Of a stretch of DNA of 64,000 nt, positions 1 through 9,222 are shown piece after piece; within the stretch, counting starts at the first letter, position 1, and the number at the start of each line of letters is the position of its first letter. Source of the DNA: Streptomyces prunicolor NBRC 13075 (GTDB lineage Bacteria; Actinomycetota; Actinomycetes; Streptomycetales; Streptomycetaceae); the NCBI RefSeq assembly GCF_000367365.1, contig NZ_BARF01000020.1:1-64000 (forward strand). Direction: 5' to 3'. The position numbers and the translations under genes are program-made. The notes under the pieces were generated by a model, which was given only the letters and a program-made list of their open reading frames with translations, had not been told where the DNA came from and searched no databases.

Positions 1-50
1 CCGCGTGGGCGCGACCAGCCCCCACCGGCCGTCAGAGGCCGACGAACGCA

Positions 51-89
51 GAGGCCCCCCACGTGTGCCCAACACACATGGGGGGCCTC
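51..89. terminator. Rho-independent-type hairpin downstream of usp
   Basis: Arms GAGGCCCCCCA and TGGGGGGCCTC flank a short loop just past the stop of the minus-strand stress-protein gene. The stem is GC-rich and no clear T tract follows. Nothing codes convincingly in positions 1-128. Confidence 0.75.
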
Positions 90-128
90 ACAGTTGACGG
101 CAAGTCAGCCAACGGGCGCTAAGCCGAA

Positions 129-656
129 CTACGGAATGACGATGACAGGCCGCTGCGCCCGTTTCGCCAACCGCCCAGCAACAGACCCGAAGATGCGCCC
201 GACGATCCCATGGGTCGAGCCCACAACGATCGCATCCGCCTCGTACTCCCGCCCCACCTCTTCGAGTTCATGGCAGATGTCCCCACCACGCTCGACAAGA
301 ATCCAGGGCACTTCGGCCAAATACTCGGCGCACGCCAGCTCAAGCCCCAACACCTCGGTGCGGTGATCCGGCACGTCCACGAAGACGGGTGGCTCACACC
401 CCGCCCACACAGTGGTGGGCAGCCGGTTGGCGACATGGACGATGACGAGGCCCGAGCCGGAGCGATGGGCCATGCCGATCGCGTAGGCGAGGGCACGCTC
501 GCTGGACGTCGAGCCGTCGAAGCCGACGACGACGCCGTGCTTGAAGGCTGGGTCGCAGGAATGACGTGGCTGTTCCGCCGCCAGGGGCTCGGCCGCCGTG
601 GGATCGGCGACGGGCCGCTTGCGGTCCGCGGGTTCGAAAGATTCGTGACCGGCCAT
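129..656 (-). CDS. Universal stress protein (UspA family), single domain
   Basis: The protein has 175 residues. A leader of about 38 residues is followed by one Usp domain that begins VVVGFDGSTSSERAL, the usual start of the fold. The C-terminal stretch GSTHGIVGRIFGSVAG fits the G-x2-G-x9-G(S/T) nucleotide-binding signature, so it is probably an ATP-binding Usp. Usp proteins act in the cytoplasm during stress or dormancy; the partner here is unknown. The gene is alone, with a hairpin behind it and a direct repeat upstream (688-705). The family call is firm; the physiological role is inference. Confidence 0.9.
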   Translation of the reverse strand: MAGHESFEPADRKRPVADPTAAEPLAAEQPRHSCDPAFKHGVVVGFDGSTSSERALAYAIGMAHRSGSGLVIVHVANRLPTTVWAGCEPPVFVDVPDHRTEVLGLELACAEYLAEVPWILVERGGDICHELEEVGREYEADAIVVGSTHGIVGRIFGSVAGRLAKRAQRPVIVIP

Positions 657-996
657 GGGTGTCTCGGCTTTTTGATCCTCTTGGGAGGGGACAACAGGGA
701 CAACAGGATGCGGCGGAGCTGTGTCCGGGAATCATCTTCCCAACCCCATACCCCCAAGGGTACGGCGGCACTCCTCCTTAGCCCATATCCCGCACATGCT
801 CCGGCGGAGTTCCCCGGAGCATGCACGAGGGGGCGCCCGTAACGCAATGGTTGCTGCCCCGTACAGGCGGTTTGCACAGGATTCACTTATCCGCGCCGGC
901 CCCTGTCCCTCCATGGACTGCCATGGACTGCCCTACAGTGACCGACGCATCGAACACGCGTTGAACCCGGCGAGCCGCCGCCCCAGGGAGCACGCC
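657..996. other. Intergenic region between divergent genes
   Basis: 340 bases without a convincing gene. They must hold the promoters of the stress protein (minus) and the small membrane protein (plus). The only structure I see is a perfect tandem repeat of GGGACAACA at 688-696 and 697-705. Confidence 0.6.
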
Positions 997-1341
997 ATGT
1001 CCGGACACCGCACGACCTCCGAGGGACACCCCAGCCCCGACACCACGACCGACGTGGTCCGCTGGGCGGTCTTCAGCTGCGTCCTCGTCCCCCTGGTCCT
1101 CCTCTGGTACGGCACCTCCCTCGCCGGCGCCACCGGTACGGCCCTGGGCCTCGCGGCCGTCACCGCCGCCTGCCGGGTGCTGCTGCGCCGTTCCGAACAG
1201 AGCGAGGCCCGGCTGCTGACCGAGGAGCCGGCACCGCCGCTGGCCGAAGAACAGCCCCCGCACCGCGGCCACCGTCACCGGGCCGGGTCGGGGGCGCACA
1301 GGGGCGGACGGCACGCGGGCGGAAGTGCACCGGTCGACTGA
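997..1341 (+). CDS. Small membrane protein of unknown function
   Basis: 114 residues from the ATG at 997, preceded by CAGGGAG. An in-frame ATG lies further upstream, but this one has the ribosome site and starts the plausible protein. A polar N-terminus (about 1-20) is followed by two hydrophobic segments (about 22-42 and 44-58) ending in a positively charged turn, then a His/Arg/Gly-rich tail (about 85-114). This suggests an inner-membrane protein with a basic cytoplasmic tail. I do not recognise a named family. It lies between usp and adpA. Confidence 0.7.
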   Translation: MSGHRTTSEGHPSPDTTTDVVRWAVFSCVLVPLVLLWYGTSLAGATGTALGLAAVTAACRVLLRRSEQSEARLLTEEPAPPLAEEQPPHRGHRHRAGSGAHRGGRHAGGSAPVD

Positions 1342-1727
1342 CCGGTTTCAGCGCACGCGCCCGACGCTTTTCAGCCAACTTCCGGTCACCGTGCATCCGT
1401 TGCCCTCACCACCCCCCAACCCCCGTTCCACCTGCACGGAAAGGGTCTGGGAGGCCTTGCGCACCCTACGGGGATTGGCCACTACGACGAGGCGCACTTC
1501 CCTGCACGGCCCACGAGTGCAACGCTTCGTGATCGAATGCTTCACGCCAAGTTGCCATGTCGACAATGTGCCGGTTGCCGAACTGGTCACCCCGGCACCA
1601 CTGGACACAGTAGATTCGATCTTGACGTCTTACGGCGGGGGACTCGTGCAGGACCGAGGGGAAACGTGCTGGAGCGACAAGCCCGACAAGATAGGGGCGA
1701 CGCGACCACCGAGGGGGGCTTAGCAGT
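1342..1727 (+). promoter_or_regulatory. Long upstream region of adpA
   Basis: 386 bases with no credible gene directly upstream of adpA. Long leaders are typical of adpA, which is controlled by itself and other developmental regulators in studied streptomycetes. I do not mark individual sites, because the AdpA consensus is too loose to place by eye. The G-rich run just before the ATG (around 1710-1718) is the only ribosome-site candidate. Confidence 0.5.
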
Positions 1728-2990
1728 ATGAGCCACGACTCCACTGCCGCGCCGGAAGCCGCGGCCCGGAAGCTTTCCGGGCGACGCCGCAAGGAGATCG
1801 TCGCGGTGCTGCTGTTCAGCGGCGGCCCCATCTTCGAGAGTTCCATACCGCTGTCGGTGTTCGGAATCGACCGGCAGGACGCCGGAGTTCCGCGCTACCG
1901 CCTCCTTGTGTGCGGTGGCGAAGAAGGTCCGCTGCGCACCACCGGAGGGCTGGAACTCACCACACCGCACGGCTTGGAAGCGATCTCGCGGGCGGGCACC
2001 GTCGTCGTGCCGGCCTGGCGGTCGATCACCTCGCCACCGCCGGAGGAGGCACTCGACGCGATCCGCCGCGCGCACGAAGAAGGGGCCCGCATCGTAGGCC
2101 TGTGCACCGGCGCCTTCGTGCTGGCGGCGGCGGGCCTGCTGGACGGCCGTCCCGCGACGACCCACTGGATGTACGCGCCGACGCTGGCCAAGCGCTATCC
2201 GTCGGTGCACGTGGATCCGAGGGAACTCTTCGTCGACGACGGAGACGTGCTGACGTCCGCCGGTACGGCGGCCGGAATCGATCTCTGTCTCCACATCGTG
2301 CGGACGGACCACGGCAACGAGGCGGCCGGCGCGCTCGCCCGGCGCCTGGTGGTCCCACCGCGCCGAAGCGGCGGTCAGGAGCGCTACCTCGATCGGTCTT
2401 TACCAGAGGAGATCGGCGCCGACCCGCTCGCGGAGGTCGTCGCCTGGGCGCTGGAGCACCTCCACGAACAGTTCGACGTGGAGACGCTGGCGGCACGCGC
2501 GTACATGAGCAGGCGTACGTTCGACCGCCGCTTCCGCTCGCTCACCGGGAGCGCTCCCCTGCAATGGCTGATCACGCAGCGGGTGCTCCAGGCGCAGCGT
2601 CTGCTGGAGACGTCGGACTACTCGGTGGACGAGGTCGCGGGTCGCTGCGGCTTCCGCTCGCCGGTGGCTCTACGCGGGCATTTCCGGCGCCAGTTGGGCT
2701 CGTCGCCCGCCGCCTACCGGGCCGCGTACCGCGCCCGCAGGCCCCAGGGCGACAAGCAGGTGGACGGCGACGGCGCTCCCGGCCAGAGCGGTGGTCCGGG
2801 ATCCCTGGGTCCGGCCGGGCTGCCGCCCGCGCTGCACCCGGACGGCCCGGTCCCGATGCAGACCCGTCGTACGGCGGCGAGCGCGCTGTCGGCAGCGGCG
2901 TCCGCGTCGGCCTCCTCGGCGGAGAACGGCCGTGAGGCGTACGCCACAAGTCGGGCGGCGAGTCTGCCCGGTCAGCGCAGCGCGCCGTAG
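1728..2990 (+). CDS. adpA: AdpA (BldH) pleiotropic developmental activator, AraC/XylS family
   Basis: 420 residues. A DJ-1/PfpI-like dimerisation domain spans about 26-200 (with the GLCTGAFVLAAAGLLDG elbow), followed by a two-helix-turn-helix AraC DNA-binding domain at about 233-333 and a low-complexity tail. The order and the adjacent oligoribonuclease gene match the conserved adpA-orn locus. AdpA is a DNA-binding master regulator of aerial growth and secondary metabolism. Codon 225 (2400-2402), in the linker between domains, is TTA, the rare leucine codon read by the bldA tRNA; this position and codon are a known hallmark of adpA. A terminator follows at 3024-3061. Confidence 0.97.
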   Translation: MSHDSTAAPEAAARKLSGRRRKEIVAVLLFSGGPIFESSIPLSVFGIDRQDAGVPRYRLLVCGGEEGPLRTTGGLELTTPHGLEAISRAGTVVVPAWRSITSPPPEEALDAIRRAHEEGARIVGLCTGAFVLAAAGLLDGRPATTHWMYAPTLAKRYPSVHVDPRELFVDDGDVLTSAGTAAGIDLCLHIVRTDHGNEAAGALARRLVVPPRRSGGQERYLDRSLPEEIGADPLAEVVAWALEHLHEQFDVETLAARAYMSRRTFDRRFRSLTGSAPLQWLITQRVLQAQRLLETSDYSVDEVAGRCGFRSPVALRGHFRRQLGSSPAAYRAAYRARRPQGDKQVDGDGAPGQSGGPGSLGPAGLPPALHPDGPVPMQTRRTAASALSAAASASASSAENGREAYATSRAASLPGQRSAP

Positions 2991-3023
2991 GGCCGTAGTA
3001 CCTGCGACGTAGTAACGGGAAGG

Positions 3024-3061
3024 CTCCCGGGGGTTTCCGTCAGGAGATCTCCGGGAGTTTT
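3024..3061 (+). terminator. Terminator after adpA
   Basis: Arms CTCCCGG (3024-3030) and CCGGGAG (3051-3057), followed by a short T run (TTTT at 3058-3061). It sits between adpA and orn. Confidence 0.6.
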
Positions 3062-3131
3062 CGCGTGCCCGGAGCACAAGGTCAGCGCACGGTCGGCTCA
3101 GCTGAGCGGCGCGCAGCTTAAGGTTAGACAC

Positions 3132-3734
3132 ATGAACGATCGCATGGTGTGGATCGACTGCGAGATGACCGGCCTCTCGCTGTCAGACGACGCTCTCATC
3201 GAGGTGGCCGCCCTCGTCACCGACTCCGAGCTGAACGTGCTCGGCGAGGGGGTGGACATCGTCATCCGCCCGCCGGACCAGGCGCTGGAGACGATGCCGG
3301 ACGTAGTACGCCAGATGCACACCGCATCCGGCCTGCTCGACGAGTTGGCCGGCGGTACGACGCTGGCCGACGCCGAGGAGCTGGTCCTGGGGTACATCCG
3401 GGAGCACGTCAAGGAGCCGGGCAAGGCCCCGCTGTGCGGCAACTCGGTCGGCACCGACCGCGGTTTCCTGCTCCGTGACATGCCGACCCTGGAGGAGTAC
3501 CTCCACTACCGCATCGTGGACGTGTCCTCGGTGAAGGAGCTGGCCCGCCGCTGGTACCCGCGGGCGTACTTCAACAGCCCCGAGAAGAAGGGCAATCACC
3601 GCGCCCTCGCCGACATCCGCGAGTCCATCGCCGAGCTGCGCTACTACCGCGAGGCGATCTTCGTCCCGCAGCCCGGCCCCGACTCCGAAACGGCCCGCAC
3701 GATCGCCGCGAAGCACGTCCAGCCCACCCCGTAA
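3132..3734 (+). CDS. orn: Oligoribonuclease (DEDD 3'-5' exonuclease)
   Basis: 200 residues, normal for the family. The first acidic motif is WIDCEMTGL near the N-terminus, further acidic residues lie in the central part, and NHRALADI near residue 156 supplies the DEDDh histidine and last aspartate. Orn degrades 2-5 nucleotide RNAs, including pGpG from c-di-GMP turnover, to mononucleotides in the cytoplasm; loss is known to affect Streptomyces development. It follows adpA in the same direction but has its own upstream gap of 141 bases with a terminator. Confidence 0.97.
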   Translation: MNDRMVWIDCEMTGLSLSDDALIEVAALVTDSELNVLGEGVDIVIRPPDQALETMPDVVRQMHTASGLLDELAGGTTLADAEELVLGYIREHVKEPGKAPLCGNSVGTDRGFLLRDMPTLEEYLHYRIVDVSSVKELARRWYPRAYFNSPEKKGNHRALADIRESIAELRYYREAIFVPQPGPDSETARTIAAKHVQPTP

Positions 3735-3815
3735 AAGCCGTGCGCGAGCACCCCTTCGGACCCTGTACACTTTTTCTCGGCCGGTCGGAAACTTTCAGAG
3801 TGAACGACCGGGCAT

Positions 3816-3889
3816 GGTGGGTGTAGCTCAGCTGGTAGAGCACCTGGTTGTGGTCCAGGAAGTCGCGGGTTCAAGTCCCGTCACTCACC
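3816..3889 (+). tRNA. tRNA-His (GTG)
   Basis: The cloverleaf can be read directly: acceptor GTGGGTG (3817-3823) pairs with CACTCAC (3882-3888), with the His-specific extra G at 3816 opposite C3889. The anticodon loop TTGTGGT contains GTG, and the T arm has GTTCAAGTC. CCA is not fully encoded. Confidence 0.95.
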
Positions 3890-3895
3890 CTGAGT

Positions 3896-3935
3896 AATCA
3901 GCCGGTGACTTCGGAAACGAGGTCACCGGCTGATT
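3896..3935 (+). terminator. Terminator after tRNA-His
   Basis: Perfect 14-base arms AATCAGCCGGTGAC and GTCACCGGCTGATT around a 12-base loop, followed by CGTTTT. Confidence 0.9.
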
Positions 3936-3977
3936 CGTTTTCCGGCAACGTTCTCCGGCAACGGGAGCCCGCCCACG

Positions 3978-4484
3978 ATGGACACCGAACCCATCAGCAC
4001 CGCCCGCCTGGATCTCGTCCCGCTGAGCGTGACCCACGCGGAGGAGATGGCCACGGTCCTGTCCTCTCCCGCCCTCCACACCTTCACCGGCGGCGACCCT
4101 CTGAGCCCCGACGCCCTGCGGACCCGCTACGAGCGCCTGATCGCAGGTTCTTCCGTCCCGTCCGTCACCTGGTGCAACTGGGTCCTGCGGCTGCGCGCGG
4201 AGTCCTGCCTGGTGGGCACGGTCCAGGCGACGGTCACGGAAGCGGGGTCGGTCGCGGACATCGCCTGGGTGGTCGGCGTTCCCTGGCAAGGGCGGGGTCT
4301 GGCCTCGGAGGCGGCGCGGGGACTGGCGTCATGGCTCGCCCGCAAGCCGTCCGTCCATACGATCGCGGCGTACATCCACCCGAGGCATGGGGCATCGGCG
4401 GCGGTTGCTACGGCGGCGGGGCTGACGCCGTCGGAACAGTCGCAGGACGACGAGATCAGGTGGCAGCGCGCCACTCATCCGTGA
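3978..4484 (+). CDS. GNAT-family N-acetyltransferase
   Basis: 168 residues. It starts as RimJ/RimL-type acetyltransferases do (ISTARLDLVPLSVTHAEEM) and has a motif-A acetyl-CoA pocket IAWVVGVPWQGRGLASEAA (Q/R-x-x-G-x-A type). The substrate is unknown; this branch acetylates protein N-termini or small amines. Its 3' end overlaps the convergent kinase-like gene by 29 bases (4456-4484). Confidence 0.88.
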   Translation: MDTEPISTARLDLVPLSVTHAEEMATVLSSPALHTFTGGDPLSPDALRTRYERLIAGSSVPSVTWCNWVLRLRAESCLVGTVQATVTEAGSVADIAWVVGVPWQGRGLASEAARGLASWLARKPSVHTIAAYIHPRHGASAAVATAAGLTPSEQSQDDEIRWQRATHP

Positions 4485-5235
4485 ACTCCCGTACGCCCGC
4501 GAACCGTTCGGCGGGATCGGTCCGGGTTGCCCTTTCCAGTACGGCGATTTGACCCGCCGTACCCCGCCAGGCGCGCTCGCCGTCCCCCGCGTCGAGAAGG
4601 AGACGGGCGGTACGGCCGAGGGCGTAGACCGTCGTACGGATGTCGATGCGGGCGCCGTGGTGCCACTCCTCGGGGGCCATGAAGCGGGCCGAACCCGGGA
4701 GGCGGTCCTCCTGGAGGACGAAAGGGCCGGGGCGGTACTCGTCGAGGTCGATGAGGTGGAGGACGTCGGCGCCGAAGTCGTAGAGGAACGCGCCGTCGTA
4801 GAGATCGACCGCCACCATCCCCGCGGCCTCCACGGCGAGGTGTGCGTCCAGGACGCGGTCCACAGCACGGAGGACAGAGGCGAGGGGCAGGGCGCGGAAA
4901 CGGGCGCGGGCGGGGCCGTAGAGGGACTCCCCGTGCCGCCAGGGCATGACGACCGCCGTACGGCCACTGTCCGCCACGGCGATCCGGTGCAGCTGCGGGA
5001 CGATCGCCGGGTGCCGTACGGCCCGGTGGAAGGTCCAGGCGCGGTCAAGTGAGGCCTGGGCGGGGGCAGTTGTCGCCTCCTTCACGAACCAGCGCTCTCC
5101 GTCCGGGAGTTGGACGCCGTAGGAGACACACCCGGAGTCCTGTTCGCGGAAGACGCGGAACACCTCGCCCACCGTGCGGAGGTAGGGCTCGGTCGCGGGG
5201 ATCTCTTCTACGGTCAGGAGGGGGTGGGGAGTCAT
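4456..5235 (-). CDS. Protein-kinase-like (PKL fold) protein, divergent
   Basis: 259 residues, about the size of a bare kinase domain with no membrane segment. The ATP-site lysine is likely K in WFVKEA (about residue 51). The usual HRD-x4-N loop is replaced by VDLYDGAFLYD and the DFG by IDLDEY, closer to aminoglycoside-phosphotransferase-type loops than to classical Ser/Thr kinases. Acidic residues are kept but the metal-binding Asn is not obvious. It may phosphorylate a small molecule or a protein, or be catalytically weak. No partner gene is visible. Confidence 0.75.
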   Translation of the reverse strand: MTPHPLLTVEEIPATEPYLRTVGEVFRVFREQDSGCVSYGVQLPDGERWFVKEATTAPAQASLDRAWTFHRAVRHPAIVPQLHRIAVADSGRTAVVMPWRHGESLYGPARARFRALPLASVLRAVDRVLDAHLAVEAAGMVAVDLYDGAFLYDFGADVLHLIDLDEYRPGPFVLQEDRLPGSARFMAPEEWHHGARIDIRTTVYALGRTARLLLDAGDGERAWRGTAGQIAVLERATRTDPAERFAGVREFTDEWRAAT

Positions 5236-5491
5236 GGGTGCCAGTTTGGGCGTCGGTGCGGGTCGGTGTGATCGGTTTGTCGGGTAGGGGGACCGCCTTG
5301 ATGAAAGGGGTCGCCACGAAGCCGACGGAGCGTTCCGCCTACTTGAGCGGGAGCAGCCGCGTCAGGACGCGAACGGCGTGGCTACAGCACTCGGTGCCGG
5401 TTTCGCCAGGATCACCGGAGTCACTGCCCTCGGCGTGAACCGGCATGCCACCAATAAGCCAAGCCACCTGAGCACCTGGTGACCCCACCCC

Positions 5492-6547
5492 TCACGACGA
5501 CGCCCGCGTCACCAACTCCGTTGCCAGTACCGCCTGTCGGCGCTCCAGTCCCCGGGACGTGGCCGGGCGGCGGTCCGCGATTTCCGCCAGCAGCAGGTCG
5601 ATCATCGAACGGCCCATCTCCTCGATCGGCTGGCGGACGCTCGTGAGCGGCGGGTCCATGTGGCGGGCGATGGCCGAGTCGTCGTAGCCGACGAGGGCTA
5701 CGTCGTCCGGGATCACGCGGCCTTCCTCGCGGAGGACCTGGCGGGCGCCCGCCGCCATCACGTCCGAGCCGGCGAAGACCGCGTCGACGTCGGGGCGGCG
5801 GGCCAGCAGTTCCTTCATCGCCCGTCGGCCGCCCTCCTCCGTGAAGTCGCCCGGCTGGATGAGGTGTTCGTCCACCGCATGACCCGCGTCGAGCAGCGCC
5901 TCGCGGTAGCCGTCGACGCGGCGTTGGGCGCCGTACACGTCGAGGCGGCCGGTGATGTGCGCGATGCGGGTGCGGCCTCGGGAGAGGAGGTGTTCCACTG
6001 CCGAGCGCGCGCCGCCGTAGTTGTCCGAGTCGACCGACGTGAGAGTTTCCGCAGCCGATCTCGGGCCGCTGATCACCGCCGGAATCTCCAACTGGGCCAG
6101 CAGGTCCGGGAGTGGGTCGTCCGCGTGGACCGAGACCAGCAGGACGCCGTCCACCCGGTGTGCCGCCAAGTATTGGGCCAGGCGCTGTCGTTCGCGGTCA
6201 CTGCCCGCGAATATCAGCAGCAACTGCATCTCGGTTTCCGAGAGTTCGGCTCCTACGCCCTTGAGCATGTCCGAGAAGTACGGTTCCGCGAAGAAGCGGG
6301 TCTCGGGCTCGGGGACGACCAGGGCGATGGCGTCGGTGCGGTTCGCGGCGAGGGCGCGGGCGGCCGTGTTGGGGACGTAGCCGAGTTCGTCCACCGCCGC
6401 CTCGACCGCGGCTCGGGTCGCGTCGCTGACTCTTGGCGAACCGTTGATCACCCGGGAGACCGTGCCCCGCCCCACACCGGCGCGCGCCGCGACCTCCTCC
6501 AGGGTCGGCCGGCCGCCACTCCGGCTCCGCGCTCCGTGGCCTGCCAT
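5492..6547 (-). CDS. cebR: CebR, LacI-family repressor of cellobiose uptake
   Basis: 351 residues from the ATG at 6547, which follows CAGGAGGCGGAGCC; the longer reading from 6655 lacks this site. The LacI helix-turn-helix is at about 12-60 (PTLEEVAARAGVGRGTVSRV, then the hinge helix), followed by a periplasmic-binding-like sensor domain. CebR binds the 14-bp palindrome TGGGAGCGCTCCCA and is released by cellobiose; that site lies at 6749-6762 before cebE and a variant lies at the bglC start. It is transcribed divergently from cebEFG-bglC, the known arrangement. Confidence 0.95.
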   Translation of the reverse strand: MAGHGARSRSGGRPTLEEVAARAGVGRGTVSRVINGSPRVSDATRAAVEAAVDELGYVPNTAARALAANRTDAIALVVPEPETRFFAEPYFSDMLKGVGAELSETEMQLLLIFAGSDRERQRLAQYLAAHRVDGVLLVSVHADDPLPDLLAQLEIPAVISGPRSAAETLTSVDSDNYGGARSAVEHLLSRGRTRIAHITGRLDVYGAQRRVDGYREALLDAGHAVDEHLIQPGDFTEEGGRRAMKELLARRPDVDAVFAGSDVMAAGARQVLREEGRVIPDDVALVGYDDSAIARHMDPPLTSVRQPIEEMGRSMIDLLLAEIADRRPATSRGLERRQAVLATELVTRASS

Positions 6548-6877
6548 TGGCTCCGCCTCCTGTCGACCCACCCGTTGGCCTGGAATGTAACAGTCCTGAT
6601 CAGGGAAGAGGGGCGTGAGGAGCCCCACCTCCGGCCGGATCCATGCCTCCCGCACAGTTAGCTAACAGACGAATAACTGAACGCGTCTCTCCGCGTCCGC
6701 TCCCTTGACACCCCCGCGCGAACCGACGACTCTTCAACACATCACCGGTGGGAGCGCTCCCACGGTACCTGACACATACACATCCCGCACGTTCCCCGCC
6801 CGAGCCGCAGCGTGAACTAACGGGCCCAACAATGCAGTTGGCCGGGGGGTCGGCACGTCAGGCAACAGGAGGACGCA
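6548..6877. promoter_or_regulatory. cebR-cebE divergent control region
   Basis: 330 bases with no gene. A -35-like TTGACA lies at 6705-6710 with a weak -10 about 17 bases on, the CebR palindrome at 6749-6762, and a separate perfect palindrome GTTAGCTAAC at 6657-6666 nearer cebR. GGAGGA before 6878 is the cebE ribosome site. Confidence 0.75.
6749..6762. promoter_or_regulatory. CebR operator
   Basis: Perfect 14-bp palindrome TGGGAGCGCTCCCA, identical to the published CebR box. It is downstream of the putative -35/-10, so bound CebR would block transcription of cebEFG. Confidence 0.93.
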
Positions 6878-8197
6878 ATGCGCACGAGTACCCGACGGTC
6901 CCATCGGCTGATGGCCCTCGCGGCCGTCGCCGCCCTGACCACAGGGGTATTGGCCGGCTGCTCCAGTGACTCGGACGGCACCTCGTCGAACGCGAGCGAC
7001 AGCGGCAAGGGCAAGACCACGCTGACCGTCGGTACCTTCGGCGTCTTCGGCTACAAGCAGGCCGGTCTGTACGACGCGTACATGAAGCTCCACCCGAACA
7101 TCACCATCAAGGAGGACGTCACCACACGTACCGACGTGTACTGGCCGAAGGTCCTCACCCGGCTCCAGGCCGGTGCCGGCACCGACGACATCCAGGCCAT
7201 CGAGGTCGGCAACATCACCGAGGCCGTGCAGACGCAGGCCGACAAGTTCGTCGACCTCGGCAAGGACGTCGACAAGTCCCAGTGGCTGCCCTGGAAGAAC
7301 GCCCAGGCCACCACCAAGGACGGCAAGCAGATAGGCCTCGGCACCGACACCGGCCCGATGGCGATCTGCTACCGCAAGGACCTCTTCAAGAAGGCCGGGC
7401 TGCCGACGGATCGCACGCAGCTCGCCAATCTGTGGAAGGGCGACTGGGCGAAGTACGCCGACGTCGGCAAGGACTACATGAAGAAGGCGCCCAAGGGCAC
7501 CAAGTTCGTGGACTCCGCGTCCTCCGTCTACAACGCGGCCATCGGCGGCGAGAGCCAGCGGTACTACGACAAGGACGGCAACGTCATCTGGGACAAGTCG
7601 ACCGGTGTGAAGGCGGCTTGGAACGCGGCGATGACGGTGGCGACCAGCAACATGTCGGCGAAGCTGAAGCAGTTCGACCCGACCTGGGACCAGGGCTTCG
7701 CCAACGCGAGCTTCGCGACGGTGGCCTGCCCCGCGTGGATGATGGGCTACATCCAGGAGAAGGCGGGCGACTCCGGCAAGGGCAACTGGGACGTGGCGGC
7801 GGCGCCGACCGCGGCCAACTGGGGCGGTTCCTTCCTCGGCGTGCCGACGGCGTCCAAGCACCAGGCCGAGGCCGTGGCGCTGGCCAAGTGGCTGACCGCG
7901 CCGGAGCAGCAGGAGAAGGTCTTCGCCAAGCAGGCCAGCTTCCCGTCCACCCCGGCGGCGTACCCGAACCTGAAGCCGGCCGCCGCCACGACGGCCTACT
8001 TCTCGAACGCGCCGATCACCCAGATCTTCTCCGACTCGGCGAAGACCATCCCGGTGCAGACCTTCGGCATCAAGGACCAGCCGATCGGTACCGCGATCAC
8101 TGACGTCGGCATTCTCCAGGTGGAGCAGAAGGGCAAGACCCCGGCCCAGGGATGGAGCGCCGCCACCAAGGAGATCAAGGACGTGCTCGGGCAGTGA
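6878..8197 (+). CDS. cebE: CebE, cellobiose/cello-oligosaccharide-binding lipoprotein
   Basis: 439 residues. A lipoprotein signal peptide ends in the lipobox VLAGC near residue 28, followed by a polar linker and an MalE-like family 1 solute-binding fold. As the extracellular binding protein of the CebEFG importer it delivers cellobiose/cellotriose to the permeases. GGAGGA precedes the ATG. The stop overlaps the GTG of cebF by 4 bases. No ATPase gene lies in the operon; Ceb importers are known to use the shared ATPase MsiK encoded elsewhere. Confidence 0.94.
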   Translation: MRTSTRRSHRLMALAAVAALTTGVLAGCSSDSDGTSSNASDSGKGKTTLTVGTFGVFGYKQAGLYDAYMKLHPNITIKEDVTTRTDVYWPKVLTRLQAGAGTDDIQAIEVGNITEAVQTQADKFVDLGKDVDKSQWLPWKNAQATTKDGKQIGLGTDTGPMAICYRKDLFKKAGLPTDRTQLANLWKGDWAKYADVGKDYMKKAPKGTKFVDSASSVYNAAIGGESQRYYDKDGNVIWDKSTGVKAAWNAAMTVATSNMSAKLKQFDPTWDQGFANASFATVACPAWMMGYIQEKAGDSGKGNWDVAAAPTAANWGGSFLGVPTASKHQAEAVALAKWLTAPEQQEKVFAKQASFPSTPAAYPNLKPAAATTAYFSNAPITQIFSDSAKTIPVQTFGIKDQPIGTAITDVGILQVEQKGKTPAQGWSAATKEIKDVLGQ

Positions 8198-9222
8198 GCA
8201 GCTCCAAGCAGGCCCTCGCACACCCCGCGCCGGGCTCCGGCGCCGCGCCCGGCGACAAGCCGGGCGCGGCCCGCGGCGCCGGCGGTCGTGGTACGCCGGC
8301 GCCCGGCCCGAGTTCGTGGCGGAGCCGGCTGTACCGCTGGGACATGAAGGCGGCGCCGTACGCGTTCATTTCCCCGTTCTTCATCATCTTCGGGGCCTTC
8401 GGGCTCATCCCGCTGCTGTACACGGGCTGGTACTCGCTGCACAACGTGCAGCTGTCGTCGCTGGACCACAAGTCGTGGGCGGGGCTGGACAATTACCGGA
8501 ACCTGCTGTCCTCGGACTTCTTCTGGAACGCCCTGAAGAACACGTTCACCATCGGGCTGATCTCCACCGTGCCGCAGCTGTTGATGGCGATCGGGATCGC
8601 GCATCTCCTCAACTACCGGCTGCGCGGCTCGACCGTGTGGCGGGTCGTGATGCTGACTCCGTACGCCACCTCGGTGGCGGCGGCGACCCTCGTCTTCACG
8701 CTGCTGTACTCGTGGGACGGCGGGATGGTCAACTGGCTGCTGGGCTTCGTCGGGGTCGATCCCGTCAACTGGCGTGAATCCACGTGGGGTTCGCAGTTCG
8801 CGGTGTCATCGATCGTGATCTGGCGGTGGACGGGTTACAACGCGCTGATCTATCTGGCGGCGATGCAGGCGATCCCGGGCGACCTGTACGAGTCGGCGGC
8901 GATCGACGGGGCCAACCGCTGGCAGCAGTTCCGCCATGTGACGATCCCTCAGCTGCGCCCGACCATCCTCTTCACGGTGGTGATCTCCACCATCGGCGCG
9001 ACCCAACTCTTCGGCGAGCCCCTGCTGTTCGGCGGGGTGAGCGGTTCGAAGGGCGGGTCCGAGCACCAGTACCAGACGCTCGGTCTGTACATGTACGACC
9101 AGGGCTGGATCATCGGCAACCTCGGCAAGGCGTCCGCGATCGCCTGGTCGATGTTCCTGATCCTGCTGATCGTCGCCGCGATCAACCTGCTGTTCACCCG
9201 ACGGCTGAGGAAGTCCCAATGA
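8194..9222 (+). CDS. cebF: CebF, cellobiose ABC transporter permease
   Basis: 342 residues starting at GTG 8194 in a GTGA overlap with cebE. The N-terminal 45 residues are Ala/Gly/Pro-rich and cytoplasmic, then six hydrophobic segments follow from about residue 53. The EAA-type loop is [22 protein letters not shown] (about 228-249), which docks the ATPase. It forms the membrane channel with CebG. Confidence 0.93.
   Translation: MSSSKQALAHPAPGSGAAPGDKPGAARGAGGRGTPAPGPSSWRSRLYRWDMKAAPYAFISPFFIIFGAFGLIPLLYTGWYSLHNVQLSSLDHKSWAGLDNYRNLLSSDFFWNALKNTFTIGLISTVPQLLMAIGIAHLLNYRLRGSTVWRVVMLTPYATSVAAATLVFTLLYSWDGGMVNWLLGFVGVDPVNWRESTWGSQFAVSSIVIWRWTGYNALIYLAAMQAIPGDLYESAAIDGANRWQQFRHVTIPQLRPTILFTVVISTIGATQLFGEPLLFGGVSGSKGGSEHQYQTLGLYMYDQGWIIGNLGKASAIAWSMFLILLIVAAINLLFTRRLRKSQ

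Noticed and set aside
6734..8221. Long minus-strand frame opposite cebE
   Set aside because: It is the antisense of cebE; composition is Arg/Gly/Leu-rich noise typical of high-GC shadow frames.
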